From contig JALPQD010000625.1 in NCBI GenBank assembly GCA_023101885.1, forward strand, positions 155,967 through 219,966: a stretch of DNA of 64,000 nucleotides, in the 5' to 3' direction. The stretch's first letter is position 1; every line of letters begins with the position of its first letter. The position numbers and the translations under genes are program-made. Source of the DNA: Typhlomys cinereus (Eukaryota; Chordata; Mammalia; Rodentia; Platacanthomyidae). The notes beneath the pieces were generated by a model that searched no databases, was not told the origin of the DNA, and worked only from the letters and a program-made list of their open reading frames with translations. Positions 12,371-23,654 of the stretch are shown piece by piece.

Positions 12371-14640
12371 TTGATGAGCCATATGTAGTCATATCACCAT
12401 TGTACAAATGGCCACATCTTTCTTGTTAGGTGCTATTTTGGGCAAGACCATTGAAGTTTGCATATCATTCTCTGGCATTGTGAAAAGGACTTTCTTAAAT
12501 AGAAAATTCTTAAAGTGATCAGTGTTTGTTGTTGCATTCTATAACTTTAATAGTTTAATGATTTCCTTAGTTAATAAAATCTCACTCAACAGCTCGACAG
12601 AATGAACCTTTGTAACATTTGAGTTGCAGATGCACATTTGTAAACTTGACAAGATTAAATTCCAAGCTCAATGCACATAAAATGGTATTGTACTTGTTTC
12701 CTGCCGATCCACACTAAATTTACACAAGCTCAATAACTTGCATTTAGTCACATTTATAAATCTGAATGGGGTATGGCTGGGTCCTCTACACGGATTCCCA
12801 CTGGCACTAATGGGAAGATCTGAGCCTGAATTCAATCTGGAGCTCAAAGATTCTGCCTCTAGGACATTCAGGTGCTGTCTGAGTCACATTCTTCAGCTCT
12901 CTGTAGCTGAGGATCCTAGATTTTGTGAACCATGTACCTCAGGCCCTTCTAAGTTTCCACATTATACTGAAATTACTCTGAAGCATAGCATGCTCCGATG
13001 TTTAGCAGAAGAAAGAACCCACAATGGAGAGGATCATCAGTTTCTACTTTAGGGCTCTGGCTTGATCCAGAAAGGTTCCTCCAGGTGAACGCCTCACTGA
13101 ATTGACTCAGGGTCCATGGATTTGGAATCCTCCTCACACCCACAACACTCTTTCCTTCTGCAGTAGTTTGTAGACTAGAAGCAAATTTCACATCTGCTCA
13201 TACTGCCCAATCTCCTGATCACATAGCATGAACACCGGGTAGTAATTGTCTTTAGTCCACAATTTCTAGAGTAGTAACATTTATCTTGTTTACTTTGGTT
13301 TGTTTTAAGTTCTCCTTCTAAGCCAGTTTGTTTGACAAGTCTGTTGCAAATAAAAACACTTCCCGTACTACCAGAGGCAAATAGCATCAGTGAGATATTT
13401 CAATATAGTATGATCAACGTTCTTGATGTTTCTCCTGAGGAAATACGTGAAGTTTCCTTGATTTTGGGTCAATTTTGACAATGATTCACAAAGCAGATAC
13501 ATATACATATTAAATGTCTATGCTGGAAAAGAATTAAGAACCCCTCAGATTAGGGATTAAATTTTCTTGCTCTAGCAAGCACGCAGGCACAAATCATCAA
13601 AGGCAAAGCAGATGAAACCCAGTGGGCCATGCATGTGGAAAGACATGAAAGTAGGAGGGAAAACTGGCAGGTAAGAAGATGGATGATAATGAGAAGAGGG
13701 AATGGAATTGGGAATAAAGTGTGAAAGATCATACATAAACTATAATCATGCAGGAAACACTAAAAAATAAAAATACTCTGAAAAACATCACATGAAAGCA
13801 AACGAAAGGAAGAAAACAATAAAATATTAGGTAGAAAACCAGTGAAACAGAACATGAACAAAAAAACAGTGAACATAGAACACTGCTCCTATTGTGAGGA
13901 AGGAAAGTCCTTTGATTTGTGGCTGTATTTGAGCCCTTGACCCATTGTCTTTATAAAGCAATGGAAAAACTGTAGTTGGTTCCAAACTAAGAGCTGTGAG
14001 CTCTTGAGTATCAGGTTGATCACTGGATTTGCATCATTGCTTCACTGGTGGTGTTGGTTCCAGTCACTATGTATAAGCAGGAAATACCTAGAAAGTAGCA
14101 TGTAATATGTAGGTTCCATATCACAAACTAGAACACTAGTCTCCCCATTTTTTGTTGGCTTGATGTTCATAAACTATGACCTGCACAGATATTAAAACCT
14201 GAATCAGACCTCGGTTTATAATATGATCAAAATAATTATTATCATAAATTGTAATGAATTTTTGTGAGCATTTCTTCAAGTTTCTCAAAACTGACATTTC
14301 CTTCACTTTCAGAGTTGTAAATTTCTTCTGCCTTACTGGGTTTATTTTATGTGGAGGTAACCAGTGAATGACTGTGGGGGAGCTTGTTCTGAGTACATCT
14401 AGGCTGAAGAGCTTGAACGGAGATGTAAATTTCCCCAGTGTCCTATGGGTATAAAAGTTCTTCAGAAAAACCTCAGGGAAAAGGGGAGATCAGTGTTTAG
14501 AGGCTTAATATTTTCCAATATACGTATCAACTAGAGACATCACTTGAATTTTGTGATAATTTACAAAACCAATATACCTTTTCAACTGCTCAGCATAGCT
14601 TTCCTTGTCGATTACTTCCAGTGGGTCAATCAAGAGCAGG
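12371..14640. other. Non-coding spacer, no gene seen
   Basis: AT-rich sequence. At about 13560-13780 there is a match in layout to 41935-42130, which looks like the 3' end of an older L1. The longest open frame (12738-13052) has no domain or composition I recognise. I assign nothing else. Confidence 0.5.
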
Positions 14641-14779
14641 CGTCCTTTAGAGTACCATACCCAAGGTTTCCTAAGTTGATTGGAATGCTGGGAATGATAT
14701 AATGGTCCAGGTTGCTCAAAAGTCTTTAAAAGCGGCCTGTCTGTACACTAAAAAGTAATTACTGGTCTAGCCATCGAGG

Positions 14780-15521
14780 ATGTCATCAGCTGCTCAACTG
14801 TTCTGGATTCTGTTGCTCCGAGTTCCAGGTGAGAGGTACAGGGAGGTGCTGGTTCAGTGTGTCTGTCAGTCACTATTCTCTAAGCTTCTGGGCTCACCAT
14901 TTTGTATGTGTAGTATTTATAAGTTTTTTAAATTTTATTTTATTTTTTTATTTACAATGTAGGTTTATGTCTTTGCCCTCACTCCTTCCTACGCACCTCC
15001 CTCCTCTCCAATCTCCCCTAGCACACACCCTTCTTGCATATTCTGTCCCTTCATCTGTTCCACTCTGTCCCAACACCCTCGGTAATCCATGTTAAGCATC
15101 CCAGTTCCATTTTACTTTCTGATTTCTGGGAGTTGCAGGAGTCACAATAAAGTGTGTTGCGGTTGAAGGGTTTCAGTAAAGCATAAGCTATTGACTTTTC
15201 TTCTGTCATTCCAGAATCTCCTGTGACATTGTGCTGACCTAGTCTCCAGGTGTCTTGGCCTTGGCTCTGGGACAGAAGCCCACCACTGCTGCAGGGCCAT
15301 CCTGTGCCAGGGACATACTTGGCATTAGTTATGTGCAATGGTAACAACAGAAACCAGGACAGCTTCCAGACTCCTGACCTATGGAGCACATGATCAAGCA
15401 TCTGGGGTCCCTGCCAGGTTCATGGCAGTGGGTCTGGGACAGCTTTCACCCTCACCATCCATCCTGTGGAGGCCAATGATGCTGCCACATATTACTGTCA
15501 GCAGGGTAAGGAGCTTCCTCC
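14780..15521 (+). pseudogene. IGKV: Vkappa pseudogene, IGKV3-like (multiple stops and indels)
   Basis: The leader exon is 14780-14828 (MSSAAQLFWILLLRVP) with an intact GT donor at 14829. The V exon is 15215-15521 after acceptor CCAG (15211-15214). A TAG follows the DIVLT codons, a second in-frame stop (TAA) directly follows the FR2 Trp, and several small indels disrupt FR1, CDR1 and FR3. The FR3 end still reads ATYYCQQ in one frame. A T-rich insertion of roughly 180 bp lengthens the intron (from about 14920). The equivalent promoter octamer position (about 14680-14690) is degraded. This is the most decayed of the plus-strand copies. Confidence 0.9.
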
Positions 15522-15549
15522 CACAGTGCTCCAGGGCTGAACAAAATCC
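15522..15549 (+). other. V-kappa 12-RSS
   Basis: CACAGTG at 15522-15528, 12-bp spacer, nonamer ACAAAATCC at 15541-15549 (one or two changes from consensus). Confidence 0.85.
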
Positions 15550-15699
15550 TCCTGGGGTTGCTGCTCACTGATTCTCTCTGATGTTTCTCTCCCTGGTCAC
15601 TCCATGATCACTGAAACATATGATTCCAGGAGCTTTTAAAGAAAGGATGATAACTTCATCCCACCTCTACCATAGCTTGCTGAGCACATTCTCATACTT

Positions 15700-17100
15700 G
15701 AAATCCAGTCAGCACAGAAGATGCTTCCACCCATGGCCTGAGCCAATTTATCTCTCCTAATAATTGTTGTAAACTGGTGATAGTAATATTGCCAGGCACA
15801 TTCATAAATGGTCTGAGAGGTGATGCCCGCGTGTCAAATGGGTCCTTAAAACCCTGAAATGAGGCACCTGTTGGACCTTATCAGGGGCAATACGTAAGTT
15901 TCCCCTTTTTAAGTAATCACCTCTTGCATAAGGGATTGCAATTTAGTTGGATCTTTATGTGCGATGATAATATCATCCATATAGATATATAAGAACATCT
16001 TTATGTTTGAGCAATGGTTCAATCAGTTTATAGATATAAGTCTGACAAAAGGCTGGACTATTAGCCATTCCTTGTGGGAGCACTAGCCATTCATACCTTT
16101 GGTCAGCGCCTGAAAAGTTCATAGATGGGACAGAAAAGGCAAACTTTTCACAGTCCTCAGGGTGCAGTGGAATAGAAAAAATACAGTCTTTAACATCAAA
16201 GACCAAAAAAAAAAAAAAAAATCAATGACCAGAATGGTATAGTCCGAGGGGATGGCTGCTACCCAGGGCATCCCTCTAAGGGGAGGGGGGTGCCCACTAG
16301 CTTCATCCGTTTGTTAATCAACCTAAATCTTATAACATGTGCCACTTCCCAGAGGACTTTTTAACAACAAACACTGGTGTATTCCACGAACTCATAGACG
16401 GGCAGATGTGGCCTTGTTTTAGCTGTTGATCTACTATTTCTCCTAGGGCCTTTAGTTTTTCTTGGGGTAGGGGCCACTGCTCCACCTAGGGCGGATTACC
16501 TGGTTCCCATTTGATCTGGGGGCTGCAAGGGGCAGCGTTCCTTATAATTGGGGGTGAACCTGAGGAACTTTTGGGGTCTCCCCCCGATAGTTATGAAAGT
16601 TAGAGAACTTGTTTTCAGGCACTGTTTCTATTGGCTCAGGAAACCTAGAGGCCTCCTCATGATCTAACAGGTCTTCATAGAAGGCTCTATCATCAGTAGT
16701 CAGGGCTGCTTGCATTTGCCCCAGGATGTCCTGCCCTAGTAAATTGACTGTGAGTCCCACGAACACCAGGGGTTGCACTTCTCCCTTGGAACCATCAGCA
16801 TCCTGCCACCCTACCCAGGATGCTGTTTATTCTGACTGTATATTCCCTCCCACCCCCAGAACCTCAGGGCCTGTCGTTAAGCCCCATGAGCGGGGAATTT
16901 CCTCTTTCCTTAGGACTGTTTTATCTGCCCCAGTGTCTATAAGGCAGTGGAAATGCTTGCCATTGATAAAGATGCTCATTTTAGGACGGAGACCTTCTAC
17001 CAGGGGAACAGTCCAATGAGCCTGAGGCCTTTCTTTTGTAGACCAGTCTAATTAAAAATCCTCAAGGGTCTTCCTTTTTAAGGGCCCCCATGCTCCTCCT
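15700..17100 (-). pseudogene. pol: ERV pro-pol remnant (protease and reverse transcriptase)
   Basis: The protease keeps the retroviral active-site motif DTGAD at about 16928-16942. An in-frame TAA lies about 35 codons later, after which the same frame continues to about 16542. RT fingers are readable at about 16240-16500. The palm segment at 15973-16206 shows the LPQGMANSP block typical of class II ERVs. The YMDD catalytic motif is present at about 15968-15985 but in a shifted frame. A run of A's at 16203-16219 interrupts the palm. An INWLRP-like motif at about 15740 marks the continuation of pol. No functional enzyme can be made. Confidence 0.88.
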
Positions 17101-17131
17101 TTGGTTAACGAGGCTGGAGGCTGCCCTGGAG

Positions 17132-18902
17132 CTAGTTTAAGGGCTTGCCCTCTTGATCAAGTTTCGATCTACAGTCTCTTCTCCAGTGAAGCCCTCTGTG
17201 GCACCTAGGGCATGGAGTTGTAGGGGCCTTAGCCCCTCCTACCTCCCTCGGCTTCCTTTCCTTGCCCTGGGGACACTCCCTCCTGAAATGCCCCATCTGG
17301 CCACAACTAAAACAAAGTCCATTGTTTCCCCTCCCCTCTTGGCCCTGTAGACTGGGTGTTGGCCTCAAGGCTAATGCCAGCACCTTTGTTTGTGTCTCTA
17401 GGGCCGCAGCAAATGTCTGACTCTGGTGTTTTTGAGTCCCCACATCCTGTGAAGCAATAATCCAGGTGCCCACGGATCTCTCCTTAAGACCTGCATGTGC
17501 TATTTTGTGATCCCCATTCATCCCTTCCCATACCAGCAATTTAGCAAATTGTTCCCTTAGGGGTTCTGGGGGAAGTTTACGACAGAGGCTTTTTTCCACC
17601 TGGCCAATGAACTCAGGGAGGGTCTCACCCAGTTTTTGAATAATGCCTACTAGAGGCCTTTCAGAAGGACCTTCATCTAGCTTTTTCCAAGCCGCTAAAC
17701 CTATCAAGCGGACTTGGTCTTGGTATGGGGCTTCTATGGCTGGCTGCTGGACCCCAGTAGAAAATTGATCTGAAGTTACAGCTAACATTCCGAACGTTAT
17801 AGGCACCCTGGGCTGCACTCAGCTTGGATCCTACATTCTTTCTTAAATAGCGCTGCCCACTTAATGAACGTGGGACTGGGGAGCACCGCTTTGGCCATAT
17901 CCATCCAGTCCTTAGTAGTACAGGGTTGGTGAGCTAGATCTTGAAGGAGGGCCTCAACCCAAGGAGAATTTGGACCATCCTCTAGCACGGCCCGCTTTAA
18001 TTCTTTGAAGTCTTTTGCTTCCCAAGGATACCACACTGTAGGGTGATTGCCTCCTGGATTTAAGTGAACAGGATAGGCTTGTACTTGATACGCCCCAGCA
18101 CATGCACACATGGGCTCCAGCCCTGGGTTCCCTGCTCTAGCCTGGCAGGGGCCAGTGTGCCCACATGCTGGCCCACCCGCTGGTCCGCTTTTGTGAATCT
18201 CTGTCACCCCGCTGTGCGCAGCCTCCTGGCAGCCACGTATGGCTCCCCCTCTGCATGGTTCCACATCCCCACATGTTGCCCTGCTACAGCCTCGCACAGT
18301 CTCTCCACTGCGGCGGGTGGCAGCTTCTCCAGTACTGGTACCACGCGCTCCTGTCACAGCCCACAACTCTGTGTAATGTTTTCGGTGCACGCACAGTGAT
18401 GGGTTTTCATTCTCTAAACAGCAGGCATGCCCACCATTCCCATGAGATCCTGCACCCTGCCATGGGCCAGTGCAATCTCTGCCGCACCACCCTGGCTCCT
18501 GGGCGGAACCTGCTTCAGGGTGCCCGGGATGGCTAGTTGGCTCCAACCCCCCTGGAGCCATACTCCAGAATGCCTCTGGCCCCTCCCTCTCTACCTGCAT
18601 CTTTCACTCTGATGCAGGCTGAATTGGATTGGGAAGGAAAACCATCTTGGGCGCAGAAATTGTGGAATAAAATTCCACGGAAGGCAGCATATTATGATTT
18701 TTTTCTGCTCTCTGGCTAGACCTTCTATTTTATTCCACGTGTCCCATGACAATATGTTGGTGGCCTGAGCCCACGGAGCCAACTCAAGAGTCAGTTCCCA
18801 CACTCTGTCAATGCCTGGATCAGAAATGTCAAACCCGCGACTCCTTAATATGGACTTGAGTGCTGATGGCACTGGATCCAGCCTGCACGTTGAATTCCCC
18901 AT
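17132..18902 (-). pseudogene. gag: ERV gag remnant (matrix, capsid, nucleocapsid)
   Basis: Gag is the structural polyprotein. The likely start is ATG at 18902 (MGNST, an N-myristoylation-type start), 59 bp downstream of the primer-binding site. The matrix part is readable to about 18600 and is followed by a Pro/Ala/Gly-rich stretch. Capsid N-terminal sequence (KDFKELKRAV) is at about 17960-18020. After a frame change, the capsid C-terminal half (major homology region at about 17585-17650) and two CCHC zinc knuckles follow: CX2CX4HX4C at about 17270-17310 and again near 17170-17220. Two or more frameshifts break the frame. Two knuckles and the order of domains fit a betaretrovirus/IAP-type gag. 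Confidence 0.87.
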
Positions 18903-18960
18903 ATTTCCCAAGTTTTTACTTACCCCGAAGACTGCTTAGCTTCGTCTGATTTCAGAAGTG

Positions 18961-18977
18961 TCCCTTCGTGGTCGCCA
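18961..18977 (-). other. Retroviral primer-binding site (class II ERV)
   Basis: On the minus strand TGGCGACCACGAAGGGA starts two bases after the LTR's terminal CA. Its start (TGGCG) and end (GGGA) resemble a tRNA-Lys-type PBS, with internal differences. The tRNA assignment is tentative. Confidence 0.65.
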
Positions 18978-18979
18978 CT

Positions 18980-19397
18980 TGTGGGAGCCAGTGCCCACTC
19001 ACGTACTCATTCACTCACTCACACACACAGCTGCTGGCTGTGATGAAAGCAGGTTCCAGTCGTCCCCACCTCCGCCTCTACCCCCAGAGACTCAGCACAG
19101 GATGGGGAGATTGTCAGAAGCAGATCTCTCTTTATTGGGGGGAGAAAAGGAACTTTTATAGACAAAGGCCACCAAGGCGCGAATCGGGCATCCAATTGTG
19201 TCACAAGGTCAAGACATCCTACAGGTGTTAATGGTCAAGTTCAATGTCACTCAGCACAGGAGGCAGGTAGATACCTGAAAGCCAATTAGGGCTCTCTGTG
19301 AAGTGATCAGGTTATGCCCAAGACCCTTGTCCTCATCGCCATCTTTAGTCCCATGTGCTCGGCCATGCCCTGGGGTAAATCCTGGGCGGGCCCAACA
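18980..19397 (-). repeat. 5' LTR of the class II ERV
   Basis: On the minus strand it begins TGTTGGG (19397) and ends CTCCCACA (18980), an imperfect inverted terminal repeat. A TATA box (TATAAAAG, about 19155-19162) and AATAAA (about 19131-19136) lie close together, as in IAP-type LTRs with a short R. It is about 418 bp long. Confidence 0.85.
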
Positions 19398-19491
19398 CTC
19401 CCTTGCTTGTCTTCTCAAACTGTATCAGGGATTTTCAATGATAGTTTTAAGAGAAATAACATGCGAATGCATCTGGACCCCACAAGGAGGG

Positions 19492-19519
19492 AAGCTTTGT
19501 TCTGGGCTACATCACAGTG
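19492..19519 (-). other. V-kappa 12-RSS, degenerate heptamer
   Basis: On the minus strand the heptamer is CACTGTG (19519-19513), with a 12-bp spacer and nonamer ACAAAGCTT (19500-19492). The heptamer's fourth base differs from CACAGTG. Confidence 0.7.
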
Positions 19520-19810
19520 CGAGGGTAATATGAACCTTGCAAACAGTAATAAACTCCAGCATCCTCAGCCTATACCATGCTTCTTTGGAATGAGTAATTT
19601 GTCCCTGGACCACTGAGCTTGTCAAGAACCCAAAGAACCCTGTGAGAAACCTTATAAACCATGTGCTGTGGAGACTGGTTTGTGCACAAGACAAAGCAAG
19701 AAGGTGTTTCCATCAGTGTGCACCAGGCTCTGACCCCGCTTGCGGGAGACAGGCTGCTGTCTGTGGTATTTCCTTTGGGTTGTGCGCGTCACAGATTTCT
19801 CCAGGATACT
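19520..19810 (-). pseudogene. IGKV: Vkappa pseudogene, divergent IGKV1/IGKV2-like
   Basis: The FR3 end and CDR3 are clear ([12 protein letters not shown]), and the CDR1 region matches the 'SLVHSDGNT' type, but frames change several times and FR1 is scrambled. A stop lies just before AEDAG. The upstream minus-strand flank (19815-20380) is colinear with that of the pseudogene at 36571-36862, so both come from one duplicated unit with an aberrant FR1. I find no leader adjoining it. Confidence 0.82.
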
Positions 19811-20379
19811 TCGTGGAGGAGCCACCTTGGCCTAGAAGCAAAGTAAGATTTCTCTGACATGTGGCCTGGTCAGTGGTCAAACAACAGCAATCAGGGAAGG
19901 GAGGGAATTCAGGTTTTCTCTTTGTTCTTTGCTTTGAAATTTTCTCCTGATATGCTTTGAATATTACACTATTGGTTAAAACGGTTAGAAATCTGTTGAG
20001 TTACAGCACCTGGCTGTCCTTATGTTTCCTAAGACTTGGAAGAATTGCTGTTAATTTGGACAGGTTTTCTTTAGAATTCTTCTATCATAATATCTGCAGT
20101 GCAAACATTGGTTTGTATAACAATGTTCTATAAGACTTAGAGACTTTCACATTTCCTGTTAATTATTCTTCTAACAAATTGTAATCAGACACAGGCCTGT
20201 AGTTCTAGCTTCATGTAGTTCTAGTTCATGACCAATCTGAGGAATATTTTTCAAGAGTGCTCCCTTGCAGAGTTCCCCATGAATGATTACATCTAGTCCT
20301 CAGTCTCAGGGACATTTGTTCTGCTTCCTCTATTCACTACATGCTATTGGCTCGATTTTTTAGAAAAAATTAAATTTAT

Positions 20380-20387
20380 TTATTTAA

Positions 20388-20419
<32 letters not shown>

Positions 20420-20550
20420 TGTATGTCCCTATGGAGGCCTAAGGGTCACTTCAGGAATCATCCTGGATTGCTTCCACCTCCTCCTTATTTCCCTCTGGGA
20501 TTTGCCAGGCTTCATCCACCAGAGCTAAAAATATAGGCTGCTGCCATTTC
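20380..20550. repeat. (GT)n microsatellite with attached SINE-like sequence
   Basis: A pure GT run at about 20389-20413 is followed by a 130-bp segment that recurs after the GT run at 38579-38786, in the paralogous V unit. Here the segment runs directly into an L1 fragment. Confidence 0.7.
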
Positions 20551-20559
20551 TGCCTGCAG

Positions 20560-21080
20560 TTTTAGGTGGGACGCTAGAGACAGTAGGAATTGAAGGAACC
20601 TTTATCAATATAATAAAAGCTGTATACAACAAGCCCACAGCAAGGATTATGCTCAATGGGGAACAATTGGAAGCATTCCCAGTTCGATCAGGAACTAGAC
20701 AAGGCTGTCCACTCTCACCACTTCTATTCAATATTGTACTTGAAGTCTTAGCTGAAGCCATAAGACAAGAAAGGGACAGAAGAGGGATTCAAATCGGCAA
20801 GGAAGAAGGCAAGCTATCCCTATTTGCAGATGACATGATCTTATACCTGAGTGACCCCAAAAACTCCACCAGGAAGCTCCTGGAACTAATTGAGAAGTAC
20901 AGCAGGGTGGCAGGATATAAAATAAATGTGCAAAAATCAGAGGCCTTCCTATATGCCCAGAATGAAAGAAGTGAAAAAGCCTTGAGAGAAACAATCCCAT
21001 TTACTGTAGCCCCTAAAAAAATGAAATACCTTGGTATAAACCTAACCAAGGAGGTAAAAGCCCTTTACAGCCAGTCAAAA
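20560..21080 (+). mobile_element. LINE-1 ORF2 fragment (reverse transcriptase domain only)
   Basis: It encodes part of the L1 ORF2p RT in the plus frame: the [10 protein letters not shown] block at about 20689-20718 and the FADDM catalytic motif at about 20823-20837. It is truncated at both ends, with no 3' UTR or poly(A). It lies between a SINE-like segment and the remains of a Vkappa intron and replaces the V exon expected for the leader at 21717-21765. Confidence 0.88.
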
Positions 21081-21149
21081 TTTTATAAAAAATTATTATT
21101 GTGATTTGATTTAAACACAAATGTACAAAATTGTAAATAATCCATGAAT

Positions 21150-21534
21150 TGCGCAGGGCTTTTCGGGGGACACGACAGTGGTGAGAATGATGGCACCCCT
21201 GAGAGACAGAGAGACAGGCACCAGAGACACCACGCTTAGGAAAGATGGTGTCCACTGTATTGTGCAGGAACAAAGACATATATAGGGGGAGCTGGCCTAT
21301 CCAGCTGCTGGCACATACCCAGGGTCCCTTTTGGGGGCCAACCAGACCACAAGTTCTGATTCCCATTCTAAGGCACCCAGAGGCAGGGGGATTGCGTAGA
21401 GGCACTGGGAGTCTGTGTGTGAGCAGGCCAAGCCACCAGTAAGAGCTTAACTGGCTTTTGAACAGTGTGGCCTTTGCTCACTCAGCAACCTGACCACTGC
21501 GGTCACCTAGCCCTGGACCCCGCGCTCGCCTACA
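21150..21534 (-). mobile_element. Probable solo LTR inside a Vkappa intron
   Basis: About 385 bp absent from the otherwise similar intron at 23364-23605. On the minus strand it starts TGTAGG and ends GCGCA, with a TATATA-like box (about 21278-21284). The terminal dinucleotides fit TG...CA, but I see no clear target-site duplication. The family was not identified, and it differs from the LTR at 18980-19397. Confidence 0.6.
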
Positions 21535-21716
21535 GGCTATCTAGAATTCCCCATCACCACCCTTTTTGCTGGTAACATTCCTCTCCAGAGGCCAGGTCTC
21601 TGGTCCTGAAGGAAACATCATCACATCTCACATGTGTATAAAACACACAGGGGATCCAGCAGGCTCTGGAGCTCACTCAATGGTCCTGTTCTCCTCCTAG
21701 AAGCTTCTGTCCTGAC

Positions 21717-21765
21717 CAGTAACCCAGAACATTAGCAGCCCCAGGAACTGAGCAGGGAGCCTCAT
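21717..21765 (-). pseudogene. IGKV: Orphan Vkappa leader exon (L-PART1)
   Basis: On the minus strand the ATG is at 21765 and the exon encodes MRLPAQFLGLLMFWVT with a GT donor at 21716-21715. It is nearly identical to the leader at 23606-23654. The intron start is recognisable, but an LTR-like insert (21150-21534) and then an L1 fragment follow. The V exon that belongs to it is gone. The octamer position (about 21865) is also degraded. Confidence 0.88.
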
Positions 21766-21769
21766 TGTG

Positions 21770-23020
21770 GGACAATGAACTGAAGGGTCCAACCCAGTGG
21801 AAGTAGGATGAGAACTCAGCTTTTATCTCATGATGAAGAGCAGGGCAAACCTAGAAGACTTATACTAACTGCCAAGTGGGTAAAGCAAAGAGTACAAAGC
21901 AAAGGGGAGTCTGGGAGGACTGTGAAGTGAGATGCTGACACAAAATGCACCTGCATTAGGGAAACCCCTGCAGCACTGGGGTCCTAAGCACATTCCTGTG
22001 CCTTGTGCAGACATGAGATTTTTTCTCTAGTCTCCACCTTCCAGATCTCACATTCTTTCCATCCCATCTGCACTGTTCTCTGACCCTTAGTGGGGGTGAA
22101 ACCAATGTCTTGTTCAGGGCTGAGCCCTCCACTGCTGTTTATCATCAACTCCTCTGCAGGGAGGAATCTCTGTGCTGCACCATTTCCTGGAGAACTTAAC
22201 ACAAGGATCCCATGTAACAGTCAGCTTGCCTCACCTGCCTGTGCCTGCCCTTGCCGGTTTGCAATCCCAGCTCACCGCATATGCCATTATATTTTTGCAT
22301 TAGTCTTCAGTGTTCCACACAAGTGAACAGAAATTCAGTGATTGAACACCACTCCCATTTGCCCTGTGATCCTCTCCTATCTAGTTGACACATGGGCAGA
22401 CACAGCCCATGGTGAGTAGGACTCGGCTCTGAACAGGTGAATAAAATGCAGAGAGCTGGTTGAGGACCAGTACATCCTTCAGGATACTTGCCCAGCCATG
22501 CTGCTCTGCTAAGTAAGGACCATCCCTCACTCAGCTGTTATGAGGAGTGAAAGAAATTCAGCTTTTCACTGAGTCATTTACAGTGATAAGTATTGTACTG
22601 TGGCTCTAATTCATAACTGATATAAAAGGAGGAACAATGAACACATATTTGTGTGCAAGTTTTATTGTGACAAAAACGTAATTTGAAACCCATAAAGAAG
22701 TAGAAATCTCTTGAATACTCTCTAGAATACTCCTGTGTTTCAGAAGAACACAGGTTGTTGAGTCGTCTAATGACCTATTTGATATCAGCTGCACCTATGC
22801 ACTCAGAATAAGCTTGTATCATTTTTAAATTTTGGATGCACATGCTGTGCTGTGCAGTTTGTGCCTGGTGGCATCATGAATGTTCTTTGCTGGGTTTGCC
22901 CATGGGACAGAGAACTCAGCTGTGTCTTGCTGCTCTGTTGCTCTTCCTCACATGCAGGGTCAGAGAAATATTTTAATGATGAACTTGAGGGAACTAACGC
23001 TTAAGACATCATCAAGTGGG
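21770..23020. other. Vkappa intergenic flank, no gene
   Basis: Upstream flank of the orphan leader and 3' flank of the next V gene. A stretch at about 22545-22680 resembles 3535-3670, another sign of duplication. No coding feature is seen. Confidence 0.55.
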
Positions 23021-23022
23021 GA

Positions 23023-23050
23023 GGTTTTTGTAAGGGGCTGTACCACTGTG
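23023..23050 (-). other. V-kappa 12-RSS, consensus
   Basis: On the minus strand CACAGTG (23050-23044), 12-bp spacer, and a perfect ACAAAAACC nonamer (23031-23023). Confidence 0.93.
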
Positions 23051-23654
23051 TGAGGAACTTTTGTACCTTGCCAACAGTAATAAACTCCAGCATCCTCAGC
23101 CTCCACCCTGCTGATTTACAGTGTGAAATCTGTCCCTGACCCACTGCCAATGAACCTGTCAGGAACCCCGGAATCCCTGTTGGAAACCTTATAAATCAGG
23201 CGCTGTGGGGACTGTCCTGGCTTGTGCACGACCCAATTCAAGTAGGTGTTTCCATCACTGTGCACTAGGCTCTCACTGGACTTGCAGGAGATGGAGGCCA
23301 CCTCTCCAGGAGCAACAGACAGAGACAGTGGGGTCTGGGTCATCTCCACATCTCCAGAGGACCCTAAAATGATGAAACACAAGCAGAGAATCAGCCATCT
23401 TGATTTTGGTTAACATTTTGTACAAAATTGCACTTGTGGCTTTGATTCAAAGACACAAGATATCCAATTAAGAATAATCCATTAATTGTAAAATTCAGCA
23501 ACCTCTCTAGAATTTGCCCTACACATCACCTGTTAGTGTGTGACGGTCCTCCCCAGAGCTCACCCACTTGTCCCTATCCTCCTCCTAGAAGCCCTCCGTC
23601 CTTACCATGGACACAGAGCATTAGCAGCCCAAGGAGCTGAGCAGGGAGCCTCAT
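23051..23654 (-). pseudogene. IGKV: Vkappa segment, IGKV1/IGKV2-like, single nonsense codon in FR3
   Basis: The leader is 23606-23654 (MRLPAQLLGLLMLCVH) with donor GTAAG. The V exon is 23051-23363, starting after a TTTTAG acceptor. Mature [17 protein letters not shown], first Cys in SISCKSS, CDR1 [10 protein letters not shown], Trp in [12 protein letters not shown]3 [17 protein letters not shown], then TAA at 23118-23116 where the family has Lys (AAA), and the frame continues [17 protein letters not shown]. One base change accounts for the defect. Promoter octamer, splice sites and RSS are all intact, so it is a very young or possibly polymorphic pseudogene. Tyr of the WYQ/WYL motif is replaced by Val. 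Confidence 0.93.

Larger units (their letters stand above)
15700..19397 (-). mobile_element. Class II (betaretrovirus/IAP-like) endogenous retrovirus, 5' LTR through RT, truncated in pol
   Basis: On the minus strand the order is LTR (19397-18980), primer-binding site (18977-18961), gag (from 18902), pro, then the start of pol, ending near 15700 inside the RT connection/RNase H region. There is no env or 3' LTR. The copy sits between a plus-strand V pseudogene and a minus-strand one. Every gene carries stops or frameshifts, so this is an inactive relic. With no 3' LTR the target duplication cannot be read. Confidence 0.9.

Noticed and set aside
18064..18536. Plus-strand frames of 111 and 123 codons
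   Set aside because: They are antisense shadows of the ERV gag on the minus strand, which has recognisable capsid and zinc-knuckle motifs.
21150..21534. The LTR-like insert as a copy of the class II ERV LTR at 18980-19397
   Set aside because: The sequences and termini differ, and no shared blocks are visible.
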